From an uncultured Chitinophaga sp. (lineage in GTDB: Bacteria > Bacteroidota > Bacteroidia > Chitinophagales > Chitinophagaceae): a stretch of DNA of 64,000 bases. The stretch is taken from assembly GCF_902168175.1 (NCBI RefSeq), contig NZ_CABHOU010000101.1, forward strand, positions 62,001 through 126,000, written 5' to 3'. The notes beneath the pieces were generated by a model that saw only the letters and a program-made list of their open reading frames with translations, was not told the origin of the DNA and made no database searches. The translations under genes and the position numbers were made by a program. Numbering within the stretch: the stretch's first letter is position 1; the number at the start of each line of letters is the position of its first letter. Of the stretch, positions 42,792 to 51,480 are shown piece by piece.

Positions 42792-45221
42792 CTACCTTAT
42801 CCTCTCCTGCTCCTGCTCTGCGCTACCCGAACTTCTCTTGCGTGTTTCAAAGGACTTGCCGAAATTGTAAGTAAAAGTGAGGCCTGCCACCTGTGTATCG
42901 TATTGATTACGATAGCTGCCGGTAGCATTTTGAAGATGGTTGATATCTCCGTAGTTAAGGCGGGTATGGAATGCATCCTGCACGGTCAGGCGTATGGCAC
43001 CTTTGTCTTTGAGTATCTTTTTACGGATAGCGCCGCCGGCAGACCAGTAACCGCCGAGCACAAATTGCATGGTGGTCAATTGCGACTGGTAGTTGGCGGT
43101 TAATTCAAGGTCCCATCCTTTGCCGAGATTGAATTGCGTGGTAAGATTGCCGAGGTGTACGAGCCCCTCCGTATCCAGTTCTCTATCGTACAACATCCCT
43201 TTGAACCATGCATACTCCGCTCCACCGTTAAACATTAATGTAAACCACTGGTAGCGGTAATTGATGTAAGCAAACAGCGACACATAATCGCTTTTACCTA
43301 CATTACCCGGACGACTGAAGAATTTATTATCCCGCGCCTCTATCGTTTCTCCTATCTCACCATTGTTATGGGTATAATTGGCGTTGATCGTAAGTATTTC
43401 TTTAAACACATAGGTAAGGTCGAGGGCATTACTGATAACAGGCTGCAGGTAAGGGTTACCTACGTATAACATGAATTTATCCAGGGGCGAAACGAATGGG
43501 TTAAGATCATTGAAGTCCGGGCGACGTATACGTTTGCTGTACGCAAGCGTAAACTGGTTCACATTAGCGGAATCTAATTTATAGTTGATGTAAAAGGTGG
43601 GGAAAAGTTGCGTATAACTGCGTTTGAACGCGGAATCCGGCTTCTCCGCATTACCGAGCTGATGGCCGTTCATGATCGTATTCTCGAGTCGCAGGCCCAG
43701 TTGCGAGGAAATACGTTTGCCTTCGCGGGCGAAGTTGATATAGGCAGCGTTAATGTTTTCACGGTAGCGGAAGTGATTACTGATATCGTAATCCAAACCC
43801 GTTACATTATTGATGGTACGCCAGTAAGTGGCTTTATTATCAGTGGTGATGTAAGATGTTTTAAGTCCTCCGTCCATCTTAATCGCCAGTGGTAAAGGCT
43901 GCGAGTAGTCGGCCTTAGCCGCATAAATATTGATGTAAGATGGCAGTTCGCCCCTGAGATCGTCTGCCGAGCTGGGGGTACCATTGGCCAGGAAAGCTTT
44001 ATTGTATGAGTATTGGGTAGAGAAAGAATTGTTGTTGATGTAATCCAGGTCTACCTGCAATTCACGTCCTGTTTGCCCTAATTTTTTCCTGTAGTATACA
44101 TTGGCGGCCAACCGATCGTTACTGGAGCGCGATGTATTATCAGCCGTTACCAGCGAGTCCAGTGTTCCCGCATTGTTCGAGAGATAACTGTCGTTGTCGC
44201 CCAGGCGAAGGTTACGCCGGAACGTACCGTTTAGCTGTACGCCCATCGTGGTGTTCTTGTCCATATAATAATCTACGCCTGTTCTCAACGATGGCGCTGA
44301 ATTCTTCATCCGCAGGAAGTTCTGCTGCTTAAATGAAGAAGACAATGTACCATCCTGTTCAAAATAACTACGATTTATTTCCAGGTCGTTGTATTGCCGG
44401 GCGTGATTGAAACCCGCATTGGCAAAGAAGCTGAACGCATTGTTACGCACGTTCAGGTTAAGACTGTTATACGTTTTAGGATAGCGGCCCTGTTGGCAAC
44501 CGGTAGACAGGTTCCCGTTAAACCCACGCTGTTTCAGCTTCTTCGTCCTTATATTGATCACACCCGCATTGCCTGCTGCGTCATAACGCGCCGGTGGAAT
44601 GGGTATCAGCTCAATAGCTTCCAGTGTACCGGATGGTAACGACCGGAGATAACCTGCCAGGTCGGCACCCGACATATAAGTGGGTTTATCATCAATATAA
44701 ATCACCACGCCCGATTTGCCGCGCAGGCTGATATTGCCTTCCTGGTCTACCGTTACGCCCGGCGATTTTTCCAGCACTTCCAGTGCGTTCGTACCCGCAT
44801 TCGAAATCAGCGCATCCACATTCACGATCATGCGGTCGATCTTGTTTTCGATGAAAGGTTTCTGACTGGTGATCGTTACATCTTTTAATTGCGTAGCGGC
44901 GGGCAGCAGCTGTATTACAGGCAACTGCACCGGCCCGCTTACGCTAAACGTATCACTGCGATACTGCTCAAAGCCAATGGCGGAAACGGCGAGGCGGTAT
45001 TTGGCAGGATACGGCTGTTGAAAAATGAAGTCTCCTTTATCGCCTGCCACTGCTATTTTAAGCAATGAATCTCTCTCATTCATAATGCTGATAGCAGCAC
45101 CTGCAATTGGCCTCCCGGTTTTATCCTGTATAAAGCCGCTAACAGGAGCAATGTGCTGCGCATACAGGCAAAGGGGTAACAGGGCCAGCACCAGCAGTGG
45201 CAGGCGATAAATAATTTTCAT
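42792..45221 (-). CDS. Outer-membrane beta-barrel protein with carboxypeptidase-like and plug domains
   Basis: An 809-residue TonB-dependent-receptor-like protein (OMP beta-barrel family 3). Signal peptide to LYAQ (22), a carboxypeptidase regulatory-like domain (VSGFIQDKTGRPIAGAAISIMN, 27-110), and a short plug with VDALISNAGTNALEVLEKSPGV, ISLRGKSGVVIYIDDKPTYM and IPPARYDAAGNAGVINIRTKK. The remainder, to about 800, is barrel with FTLAYSKRIRRPDFNDLNPF, the mark of this family. No nutrient can be named. It is the third gene after blaI-type and M56 genes (85 bases after the protease stop), so it may be controlled by that pair. Confidence 0.9.
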   Translation of the reverse strand: MKIIYRLPLLVLALLPLCLYAQHIAPVSGFIQDKTGRPIAGAAISIMNERDSLLKIAVAGDKGDFIFQQPYPAKYRLAVSAIGFEQYRSDTFSVSGPVQLPVIQLLPAATQLKDVTITSQKPFIENKIDRMIVNVDALISNAGTNALEVLEKSPGVTVDQEGNISLRGKSGVVIYIDDKPTYMSGADLAGYLRSLPSGTLEAIELIPIPPARYDAAGNAGVINIRTKKLKQRGFNGNLSTGCQQGRYPKTYNSLNLNVRNNAFSFFANAGFNHARQYNDLEINRSYFEQDGTLSSSFKQQNFLRMKNSAPSLRTGVDYYMDKNTTMGVQLNGTFRRNLRLGDNDSYLSNNAGTLDSLVTADNTSRSSNDRLAANVYYRKKLGQTGRELQVDLDYINNNSFSTQYSYNKAFLANGTPSSADDLRGELPSYINIYAAKADYSQPLPLAIKMDGGLKTSYITTDNKATYWRTINNVTGLDYDISNHFRYRENINAAYINFAREGKRISSQLGLRLENTIMNGHQLGNAEKPDSAFKRSYTQLFPTFYINYKLDSANVNQFTLAYSKRIRRPDFNDLNPFVSPLDKFMLYVGNPYLQPVISNALDLTYVFKEILTINANYTHNNGEIGETIEARDNKFFSRPGNVGKSDYVSLFAYINYRYQWFTLMFNGGAEYAWFKGMLYDRELDTEGLVHLGNLTTQFNLGKGWDLELTANYQSQLTTMQFVLGGYWSAGGAIRKKILKDKGAIRLTVQDAFHTRLNYGDINHLQNATGSYRNQYDTQVAGLTFTYNFGKSFETRKRSSGSAEQEQERIR

Positions 45222-45306
45222 CTCTACAAAATTTTAATAACAGGCATACCTTTCCCGGTTCACCTTTTCGTGAATAAACTGGTTATTATGCTGCAGATGG
45301 AAAGGG

Positions 45307-47571
45307 TTACTCTACGTATATGTCGGAATGCCTGGAATTACCGTCTTTGGTATAAATATAGGCATTCGAGGGTGATGTAATATACAATTTTTGGTACCGT
45401 TTAAACATCTCACCGGTAATTGCTTTATCGTTTACCTTAAACTCTTTATTGGTCAGCACAAATTTCACATCATCCTCCGTGGATTTGATGAACCCGTCCT
45501 TTACCATATCCGTTAAGATTTTTTCCCTTACCGAATTAGCGCCCGTGGAATTGTATAATGGAGGCGTTGGTGGAGTTGGAAAGGGTTTACTTTGGTAGCC
45601 GGGCGGGGTTGGCGGTGCCATAACAGCGACAGGTGCATATTTTGAAGTACTTGTTACGGTGTGTACTTCTTTTCTCCCGGTATCCACAGTGGTGGATGTG
45701 GCTACTGATATGTTACCCGAATTCACCACCGCTGTGTTATGCTGAACATTAGCCACTACAGATGAATTAGCGTTTGCGTTAACCACCACATTACGCTGCG
45801 CATTCGCAATATTTACATTCCTGCCCTTGTCAATATCCTTAAATATTTCACGCACCAGGGGGTAGGTAGATACGAAATCTTCATCAGGCACCCTCCGACC
45901 GTTAATTGTAAGACCAGTGGCCTGGTTATTTTTGATGTCGACTTCGAACTTAGTGCTTTCCATTTCATGCTTAATAACACCAGTTAGATTGCCGCCTCTG
46001 TAAAATACCGGCGCCGTTCCCAAGACATTGTCCTCCCTGGGTTCGTACTGGCCGTCGTAGTTACCCACCACCGCAGTATCTGGCACTTTGTAAGCCTGCT
46101 TCCAGGTAGTGAGTACATCTTGATATTTCGCCTTCACGGCCGCCGCGTCGCCGGTTTTGTACACCACTTTACCGTCCACTTTAATACGGGCTATATTGTA
46201 AGGCGAATAAGCCTCTACCTGGTAAAGTTTGCTATTCCTTTTAAATAGATAGATGTTGTAGGCCCATCCATTACGGTTTTCCTGGAACTGCAAAGTAGTT
46301 CCTTCGCTTATTGATGTAGGATCGGTATAAAGTTCGCCATAGGATTTAGGCGTGATGGTGTCTGCCTGTTCAGCCAGTGCTACATCCGACGATAAGAGCG
46401 GGCTATCGGATACCACATCGCCGGCGAGTTTTCCGAATGCCTTGCGGTAAAGGGAACTGTCGGCGCTACCGTCTTTAACCTTCGGCGGCGGTGCATTTTT
46501 TTCTGTATTAGAATTGACCAGTTTATCTGATTGCGAGTACACCAGTCCTATAATGCCAGTAATACTAAGGCAGAGGAGCAGGAAAGATTTTTCAGCCATG
46601 TTGAGTGTTTTGTTACTGTTTTGAACAATACGCTTTACACGGTCCAGCAGCTGGTGTTTTTTACTACCCGGGAAAGCCAGGGCGTACTTATTGCGGGCAT
46701 CGATATTAAATTCCATGAAGGATACGATAGCCTTTACGTAGCCGGTTTTGCTTTGCATGACAGTGATGGCCATATCATCGCAGCAATGCTCCCTTTCTTC
46801 CCGTATGCGTGCTGAGATCCAAAGTAAAGCTGGATTAAAGAAGAAGATCGTTTCCGCAAAGTGCTGGAAAAGATTAACAATAAAATCGCGGCGGCGGATA
46901 TGTGCCAGTTCGTGCAGCAGCACGGCCTCGACCTGCTCCGGCGGCAGGCTGGCCAGCAAACCCACAGGCATCAGGATCAGGGGTTTCAGTATGCCTGTAA
47001 CGGCGGGTACTTTTACCATACCCGATTCCAACAGACGCACTTTCATGCTTAACCCGATCCTTTCCGCCAGTTCCGCTACCTTCAACGCCCAGTGCTCCTC
47101 CGGGGTAAAGGTTTTATAATTGCGTACACGCTGAATGTAAATAAGGCCCGATAGCAGCCATAACAGCTTTGCTATGAACACTATGAACCAGCCAGTTACC
47201 AAAAGCGGCGCATGCTCGTTAAAATAGGCTTTAAAGCGGGTACTAAAAGCCGGTGTATACTCCATATGCTCCACGGGTGCCTGCACCTGCTGCACCGATG
47301 GCGATACCCATTGCACGATGCCTGTTTGGCTCTCTACCATTGGCAGAGGGGTGGGCCTTTCCAACACATAGAAGAAAGTAACCGCCGTACCTGCTATAAA
47401 CAGGAAAAACAGGACGGTGAACAGGTTGTACCGCAATGCCGGCCTCGACTTACGGGTAAACAGGATCAGTAATCCTGCCACAAGTGCCAGTGCAAACCCC
47501 TGCCAGAGAGAGTGGATGAGGGTCCAGCCAATGGCGCGTACCAGTTCGTTATTAAAAAACAAGGTGTGCAT
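45307..47571 (-). CDS. M56 family sensor metalloprotease (BlaR1/MecR1-like)
   Basis: A 754-residue inner-membrane protein. Four helices (about 10-37, 47-69, 124-146, 329-347) frame a zinc protease loop with HELAH at 220-224 and the third ligand in EREHCCDDMA (Glu261). In BlaR1 this loop cuts the BlaI repressor once the outer sensor is triggered. Here the outer part (350-754) is not a penicillin-binding domain. It has no SxxK/KTG set that I can see, and instead has KVVYKTGDAAAVKAKYQDVL, an Asn/Val-rich stretch (VVVNANANSSVVANVQHN) and a Pro-rich stretch (PPTPPGYQ...PTPPTPPLYN). So the signal is something other than a beta-lactam as far as sequence shows. The start lies 18 bases after the repressor's stop. 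Confidence 0.9.
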   Translation of the reverse strand: MHTLFFNNELVRAIGWTLIHSLWQGFALALVAGLLILFTRKSRPALRYNLFTVLFFLFIAGTAVTFFYVLERPTPLPMVESQTGIVQWVSPSVQQVQAPVEHMEYTPAFSTRFKAYFNEHAPLLVTGWFIVFIAKLLWLLSGLIYIQRVRNYKTFTPEEHWALKVAELAERIGLSMKVRLLESGMVKVPAVTGILKPLILMPVGLLASLPPEQVEAVLLHELAHIRRRDFIVNLFQHFAETIFFFNPALLWISARIREEREHCCDDMAITVMQSKTGYVKAIVSFMEFNIDARNKYALAFPGSKKHQLLDRVKRIVQNSNKTLNMAEKSFLLLCLSITGIIGLVYSQSDKLVNSNTEKNAPPPKVKDGSADSSLYRKAFGKLAGDVVSDSPLLSSDVALAEQADTITPKSYGELYTDPTSISEGTTLQFQENRNGWAYNIYLFKRNSKLYQVEAYSPYNIARIKVDGKVVYKTGDAAAVKAKYQDVLTTWKQAYKVPDTAVVGNYDGQYEPREDNVLGTAPVFYRGGNLTGVIKHEMESTKFEVDIKNNQATGLTINGRRVPDEDFVSTYPLVREIFKDIDKGRNVNIANAQRNVVVNANANSSVVANVQHNTAVVNSGNISVATSTTVDTGRKEVHTVTSTSKYAPVAVMAPPTPPGYQSKPFPTPPTPPLYNSTGANSVREKILTDMVKDGFIKSTEDDVKFVLTNKEFKVNDKAITGEMFKRYQKLYITSPSNAYIYTKDGNSRHSDIYVE

Positions 47572-47589
47572 ATGGATAAAATTGAGCGG

Positions 47590-47988
47590 TTATTTTTCGT
47601 CGTTCTCCATTTTATTCAGCAGCGACTTTATTTCCTCCAGTTCGTTGCGGGAGGTTTTGCCGTTGCCCAGCAGCTGCATCAGCAGCGTTTTGGCCGATCC
47701 GTTAAAGGTGGCGTCCATGAACTTGTCCAGCAGCAGGCCTTTGGTAGGCTGCTCCTCCAACAATGCGCGGTATACATGTTTCATACTGCTCTCATCCCTG
47801 CCCAGCATACCCTTGTCGGTCATGATCTGCATGGTTTTAAGCGTGGAGGTATAAATAACGTTACGGTCCACGTTCAGTATATCATTTACAAAGCGCACCG
47901 TAGCCGGACCATGCTTCCACAACACCTGGAGTATTTCCAGTTCTCCTTTAGTCGGTTCTGCCTGGTTGTTGCTTTTTTCCTCTTTCAT
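47590..47988 (-). CDS. BlaI/MecI/CopY family transcriptional repressor
   Basis: A 132-residue winged-helix repressor of normal length. LTKGELEILQVLWK-type opening (here PTKGELEILQVLWKHGPATVRFVNDIL), the recognition helix region RNVIYTSTLKTMQIMTDKGML, the wing with DESSMKHVYRAL and a C-terminal dimer helix region (LMQLLGNGKTSRNELEEIKSLL). The stretch DATFNGSAKTLL corresponds to the place where BlaI is cut by BlaR1. First gene of a three-gene set with the M56 protease and an outer-membrane protein. A perfect palindrome 10 bases ahead of its ATG is the probable autoregulatory operator. Confidence 0.92.
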   Translation of the reverse strand: MKEEKSNNQAEPTKGELEILQVLWKHGPATVRFVNDILNVDRNVIYTSTLKTMQIMTDKGMLGRDESSMKHVYRALLEEQPTKGLLLDKFMDATFNGSAKTLLMQLLGNGKTSRNELEEIKSLLNKMENDEK

Positions 47989-47997
47989 AAACTAAAG

Positions 47998-48015
47998 GTA
48001 CGAATCAATTCGTAC
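47998..48015 (-). promoter_or_regulatory. Probable BlaI-type operator
   Basis: GTACGAAT-CA-ATTCGTAC is a perfect inverted repeat with 8-bp arms, 9 bases upstream of the repressor ATG at 47988. TATACTTG (48020-48027, minus strand) is one base from the -7 consensus and ends 4 bases before the palindrome, so a bound repressor would sit on the transcription start. Confidence 0.6.
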
Positions 48016-48430
48016 GAAACAAGTATAAGGTTGTCTTTTTTTAAAAAATTTCCTGGATGAATACCAGAGACCGGCGAATTTACCTTTGTTAATATAATAT
48101 CATTACTTTAGAATGCTATGTTCTCGTAAACGGGGTTTATCCTGAAAACTATCCTCGATCCTTATGAAACCCTTTATCATACTTTATCCAACCCGTATTT
48201 TAACATTGGTTTATTCTAATGTTATTCTAATCTTATTCTAATGTTTTTCTAATGTTAATCTAATCCGAACCTAATCTTAATTGCTGTTAATCTTGTTCCA
48301 CCACCGCACTGACATGTACTTTATTCGCTTATTACAGATATACAATATGCGATCGTTTTGGCTGAATATTAATCCCGATGGTGTGTTGAATGACTGCTGC
48401 TGATCAATTTTTTGCGGCGCTACCGGCATA
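48016..48430. other. Upstream region of the repressor gene
   Basis: AT-rich stretch between the uxaC terminator and the repressor operator. It contains the 11-bp array at 48211-48276 and, around 48136-48190, irregularly spaced TTATCC words that may be decayed units. No gene is seen. Confidence 0.5.
48211..48276. repeat. 11-bp tandem array (TTATTCTAATG type)
   Basis: Six units start at 48211, 48222, 48233, 48244, 48255 and 48266, exactly 11 bp apart: TTATTCTAATG, TTATTCTAATC, TTATTCTAATG, TTTTTCTAATG, TTAATCTAATC, CGAACCTAATC. CTAAT is constant and the array decays toward its right end. Confidence 0.75.
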
Positions 48431-48470
48431 AAAAAAAGCACAGGCCGGCATTGATAGCCGGACCTGTGCC
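48431..48470 (-). terminator. Terminator of the pectin operon
   Basis: GCACAGGCCGGC / GCCGGACCTGTGC (one bulge) with a 7-base loop; on the minus strand a run of eight T follows. It lies 30 bases beyond the uxaC stop. Confidence 0.85.
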
Positions 48471-48499
48471 CGTACGTATGAAGTATTAACTACGACTGA

Positions 48500-49945
48500 T
48501 TAAACGCGTAACCTTGCCTCCACGCCTTTTTCCAGGTATTGCCAGTTGAAGTACTGCCTGGCATTGTGGAAACTGATATCCTGGATCACTTTACCCACCC
48601 ATTCAATATCGTCCGGCATTTCGCCTTTTTCTATTTCGGCACCGAACAGGTCGCACAGCAGCCTGCGGAAGTATTCGTGGCGCGGGAATGAGAGGAAGCT
48701 GCGTGAGTCGGTAAGCATACCCACGAAGCGGCTTAGCAGCGACATATTAGACAGCGCGTCCATCTGGCGGAGCATGCCATCTTTCTGATCGAGGAACCAC
48801 CAGGCCGCGCCAAACTGCACTTTACCGGCAATAGAACCGTCGTTGAAGTTGCCTGCCATGGTAGCCAGCACCTCGTTATCGGCAGGGTTAAGGTTGTAAA
48901 TGATGGTTTTGGTGAGTTTATCCTGTTTATCCAGCTTATCCAGGAACTTAGCCAGCGCACGCGCCTGGGAAAAGTCACCGATAGAATCCCAGCCGGTGTC
49001 GGGCCCTAAAAGTTTCATCATGCGGGAATTGTTGTTGCGCAGGGCGCCGAGGTGGTACTGCTGCACCCATCCCCTTTCCCAGTCCCACTCTGCCAACTGT
49101 AATAACATAGCCGACTTGAACTTACGCAGTTCGGTGAGGTCGAGCTGTTTGCCACTTCTCACTTTACTGAAGGCCTGCTCTATTTCCGCAGCGGTAAATT
49201 CCTCCGCGTAAATCTCTTCTATTCCATGATCGGATACACTGCAGCCGTGCTGGGCGAAAAAGTCGTGCCGTGACTTCAAGGCCTTTAACAGGTCGCCATA
49301 ACTGCTGATCGACACATTCGCCGCCTGCTCCAAACGATCGAGGTAGTTATTATATACGACGGGATTATCGGCATTCATGGCTGCATCCGGACGAAAAGCA
49401 GGCAGGATCGGGATTTCGAAGCCTTCCTGTTTCATTTGTATGTGGTACTCCAGGTTATCGGCGGGATCGTCGGTAGTACATACCAGTGCCACGTTCATTT
49501 TTCGGAGCAGGTTGCGTACAGAGTACGACGGGTCCTGCAGTTTTTCGCTGGCCGTATTATAAATCCTGCGGGCAGACGAAGGGTTCAATACCTCACCGAT
49601 GTCGAAGTAACGTTGCAGCTCCAGGTGCGTCCAGTGGTACAGGGGATTGCGGAGTGTGTAAGGTACCGTAGCCGCCCACTTCTCGAACTTCTCCCAATCC
49701 TTTTTATCGCCCGTGCAGTAACTTTCATGTACACCGTTGGTACGCATCGCTCTCCACTTATAATGATCCCCATACAACCAGGCCTGTGTAATATTCTCGA
49801 AATTAATATCGCCTGCGATCTGCGCAGGTGGCAGGTGACAATGATAATCTATCACCGGCATTTCTTTTGCAAAGTCGTGATACAAACGTTGTGCAGTAGC
49901 CGTATTCAGCAAAAAATGCTCGTCCAGGAACTTTTTCTTAATCAT
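48500..49945 (-). CDS. uxaC: Glucuronate/galacturonate isomerase (UxaC)
   Basis: A 481-residue cytoplasmic isomerase that turns D-galacturonate into D-tagaturonate (and D-glucuronate into D-fructuronate). ATG at 49945 (MIKKKFLDEHFLLNTATAQRLYHDFA), the standard start; the frame extends five codons to a TTG. Amidohydrolase-type metal residues are in VIDYHCHLPP (His35, His37). Later landmarks are CTTDDPADNLEYH, AFRPDAAM, FHLG-type YHLGALRNNNSRM and LTDSRSFLSFPRHEYFRRLLCDL, all typical of UxaC. Length is normal. Last gene of the pectin operon, 36 bases after uxaB, followed by a terminator. Galacturonate from GH28/GH105 action is its likely substrate. Confidence 0.96.
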   Translation of the reverse strand: MIKKKFLDEHFLLNTATAQRLYHDFAKEMPVIDYHCHLPPAQIAGDINFENITQAWLYGDHYKWRAMRTNGVHESYCTGDKKDWEKFEKWAATVPYTLRNPLYHWTHLELQRYFDIGEVLNPSSARRIYNTASEKLQDPSYSVRNLLRKMNVALVCTTDDPADNLEYHIQMKQEGFEIPILPAFRPDAAMNADNPVVYNNYLDRLEQAANVSISSYGDLLKALKSRHDFFAQHGCSVSDHGIEEIYAEEFTAAEIEQAFSKVRSGKQLDLTELRKFKSAMLLQLAEWDWERGWVQQYHLGALRNNNSRMMKLLGPDTGWDSIGDFSQARALAKFLDKLDKQDKLTKTIIYNLNPADNEVLATMAGNFNDGSIAGKVQFGAAWWFLDQKDGMLRQMDALSNMSLLSRFVGMLTDSRSFLSFPRHEYFRRLLCDLFGAEIEKGEMPDDIEWVGKVIQDISFHNARQYFNWQYLEKGVEARLRV

Positions 49946-49981
49946 ATAAACACTTATCAAATAAAAAACTTAGTTCAATTT

Positions 49982-51475
49982 CTATTTTGCCAGCGCGGCT
50001 TCAGCACCCGCTTTTCTCACCAGGGCGGCAGCACCGTGGGTCATCATTCCATTCAGCATGGTAGCCACCGCCTGCGGGAAACCTTTTAGTTCACACAAAT
50101 CAGTGCCCCAAAGGGTGGTGTTACTTAAAGCCGTACGCACCAGCACTGCAGGCTCCAGTCGTTTCCACGACTCATGGAACCAGCTCGCCTGATCATCGGT
50201 AATCGTATAGGTCACCCCGTTAGCAGTGCCCTCATAACGACCATCCGCAGTACGTTCGCTGCGCATAAACAGCAGGTAGGCAGCGAAGCCCAGCGCCATC
50301 ATAGCCGGCACTTCCTGGGTACGCTGATAATGGCGTAACAGGATGGGCACATCTCTCATCTTCATTTTCGAGGTGTACTGCATCGTAATACTTAACCAGC
50401 GATGCTCAAGATGCGGATTGCGGAAGCGGTCGAGTACACTGTGCGCAAAGCGCCAGGCGGCGTCTTCACGGATATAAATGTCTGTGATGGCAGGCGCAAT
50501 TTCCTGCATCATCATCGCTTCTATACAGTTGCTCATCGACTCATCTTCCATAGCCTCTTTTACCGTATCGAAACCAGCCAGCAGGGCCAGTCCGCAGGTA
50601 AGCGTATGCGTACCATTCAGCAGCCGCAGTTTTAACTCGCGGAACACATTGATGTCCGGCGCTATCACCACACCACTATCGGCCTCACTAAAAGACAATA
50701 CCTTTTTCACTTTTTCTGAGGAAGATTCGATAGCCCAAAGGCGATATACCTCTGACATGATCATCAGTTCATCTTTATACCCCAAAGCTTCTTCCGTAAC
50801 CGATTGCATAGCTGCAGGCAGTTTACCCGGCACAATACGATCCACCAGCGAGTTACAGAAGTGATTATGCTGTAACAGCCATTGTATAAAATCTTCGCTG
50901 AGTTTATTATTACGCGCCAGTTGCACAACGATCTCTTTCAGTTTGCGGCCATTATCAGGCAGCAGTTCTGTAGGCACGATCACCATCCCCTTATCTGCCG
51001 CACCTTTGAAGTGTTCGTACCGCGCCAGTAAAAAGGCCAGCAGTTTGCCCGGGAACGAAACCGGCGGTGTGCCATGCACATTATCTTCCACCAGACTGAT
51101 GCCTACTTCAGTGGTATTAGATATCACCAGTTCCATTTCCGGATTAGCGGCGCATTGCAGGATAGCCTGCCAGTCGCTGGCAGCCGAAAGCACCCTGCTG
51201 ATGGACGCATTCACGATATCTTCTTCGATCTTTCTTCCATTTTCTATACCTCGTACGCACAGTGTGTACAGGCCGTCCTGCTTTTCAAAAGCGCTCGTAT
51301 CGCCCTGTGCCGTAGATTTTACTACTACTACCCTGCCGTTGAATATACCGGCCTTATTCGCTTTATCTATAAAATAATCGGGCAGTCCGCGTAACAGTAC
51401 ACCGGTGCCGAACTGCAGCACTTTTTCCGGTAGCGCTTTTGTACCAGGCAGTTGTGATTTAGACAGATGCATCAT
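49982..51475 (-). CDS. uxaB: Tagaturonate reductase (altronate oxidoreductase, UxaB)
   Basis: A 497-residue NAD-dependent long-chain polyol dehydrogenase that reduces D-tagaturonate to D-altronate. The N-terminal nucleotide-binding domain starts with VLQFGTGVLLRGLPDYFID; the catalytic motif KxxxxNxxH is seen as KLRLLNGTH near 290, followed by the helical C-terminal domain. ISNTTEVGI and IVPTELLPDNG are UxaB/mannitol dehydrogenase family marks. The start is ATG 51475 or the next codon. It begins five bases after the GH105 stop and precedes uxaC, so the two first steps of galacturonate breakdown are adjacent. The next enzyme, altronate dehydratase, is not in the window. Confidence 0.94.
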   Translation of the reverse strand: MMHLSKSQLPGTKALPEKVLQFGTGVLLRGLPDYFIDKANKAGIFNGRVVVVKSTAQGDTSAFEKQDGLYTLCVRGIENGRKIEEDIVNASISRVLSAASDWQAILQCAANPEMELVISNTTEVGISLVEDNVHGTPPVSFPGKLLAFLLARYEHFKGAADKGMVIVPTELLPDNGRKLKEIVVQLARNNKLSEDFIQWLLQHNHFCNSLVDRIVPGKLPAAMQSVTEEALGYKDELMIMSEVYRLWAIESSSEKVKKVLSFSEADSGVVIAPDINVFRELKLRLLNGTHTLTCGLALLAGFDTVKEAMEDESMSNCIEAMMMQEIAPAITDIYIREDAAWRFAHSVLDRFRNPHLEHRWLSITMQYTSKMKMRDVPILLRHYQRTQEVPAMMALGFAAYLLFMRSERTADGRYEGTANGVTYTITDDQASWFHESWKRLEPAVLVRTALSNTTLWGTDLCELKGFPQAVATMLNGMMTHGAAALVRKAGAEAALAK

Positions 51476-51480
51476 GTTGT

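Noticed and set aside
45307..47988. A beta-lactam resistance system
   Set aside because: The BlaI/M56 pair is real, but no beta-lactamase or penicillin-binding sensor domain is present, so a resistance role is not supported.
48211..48276. The array as a CRISPR
   Set aside because: Units of 11 bp follow each other with no spacers and there are no cas genes.
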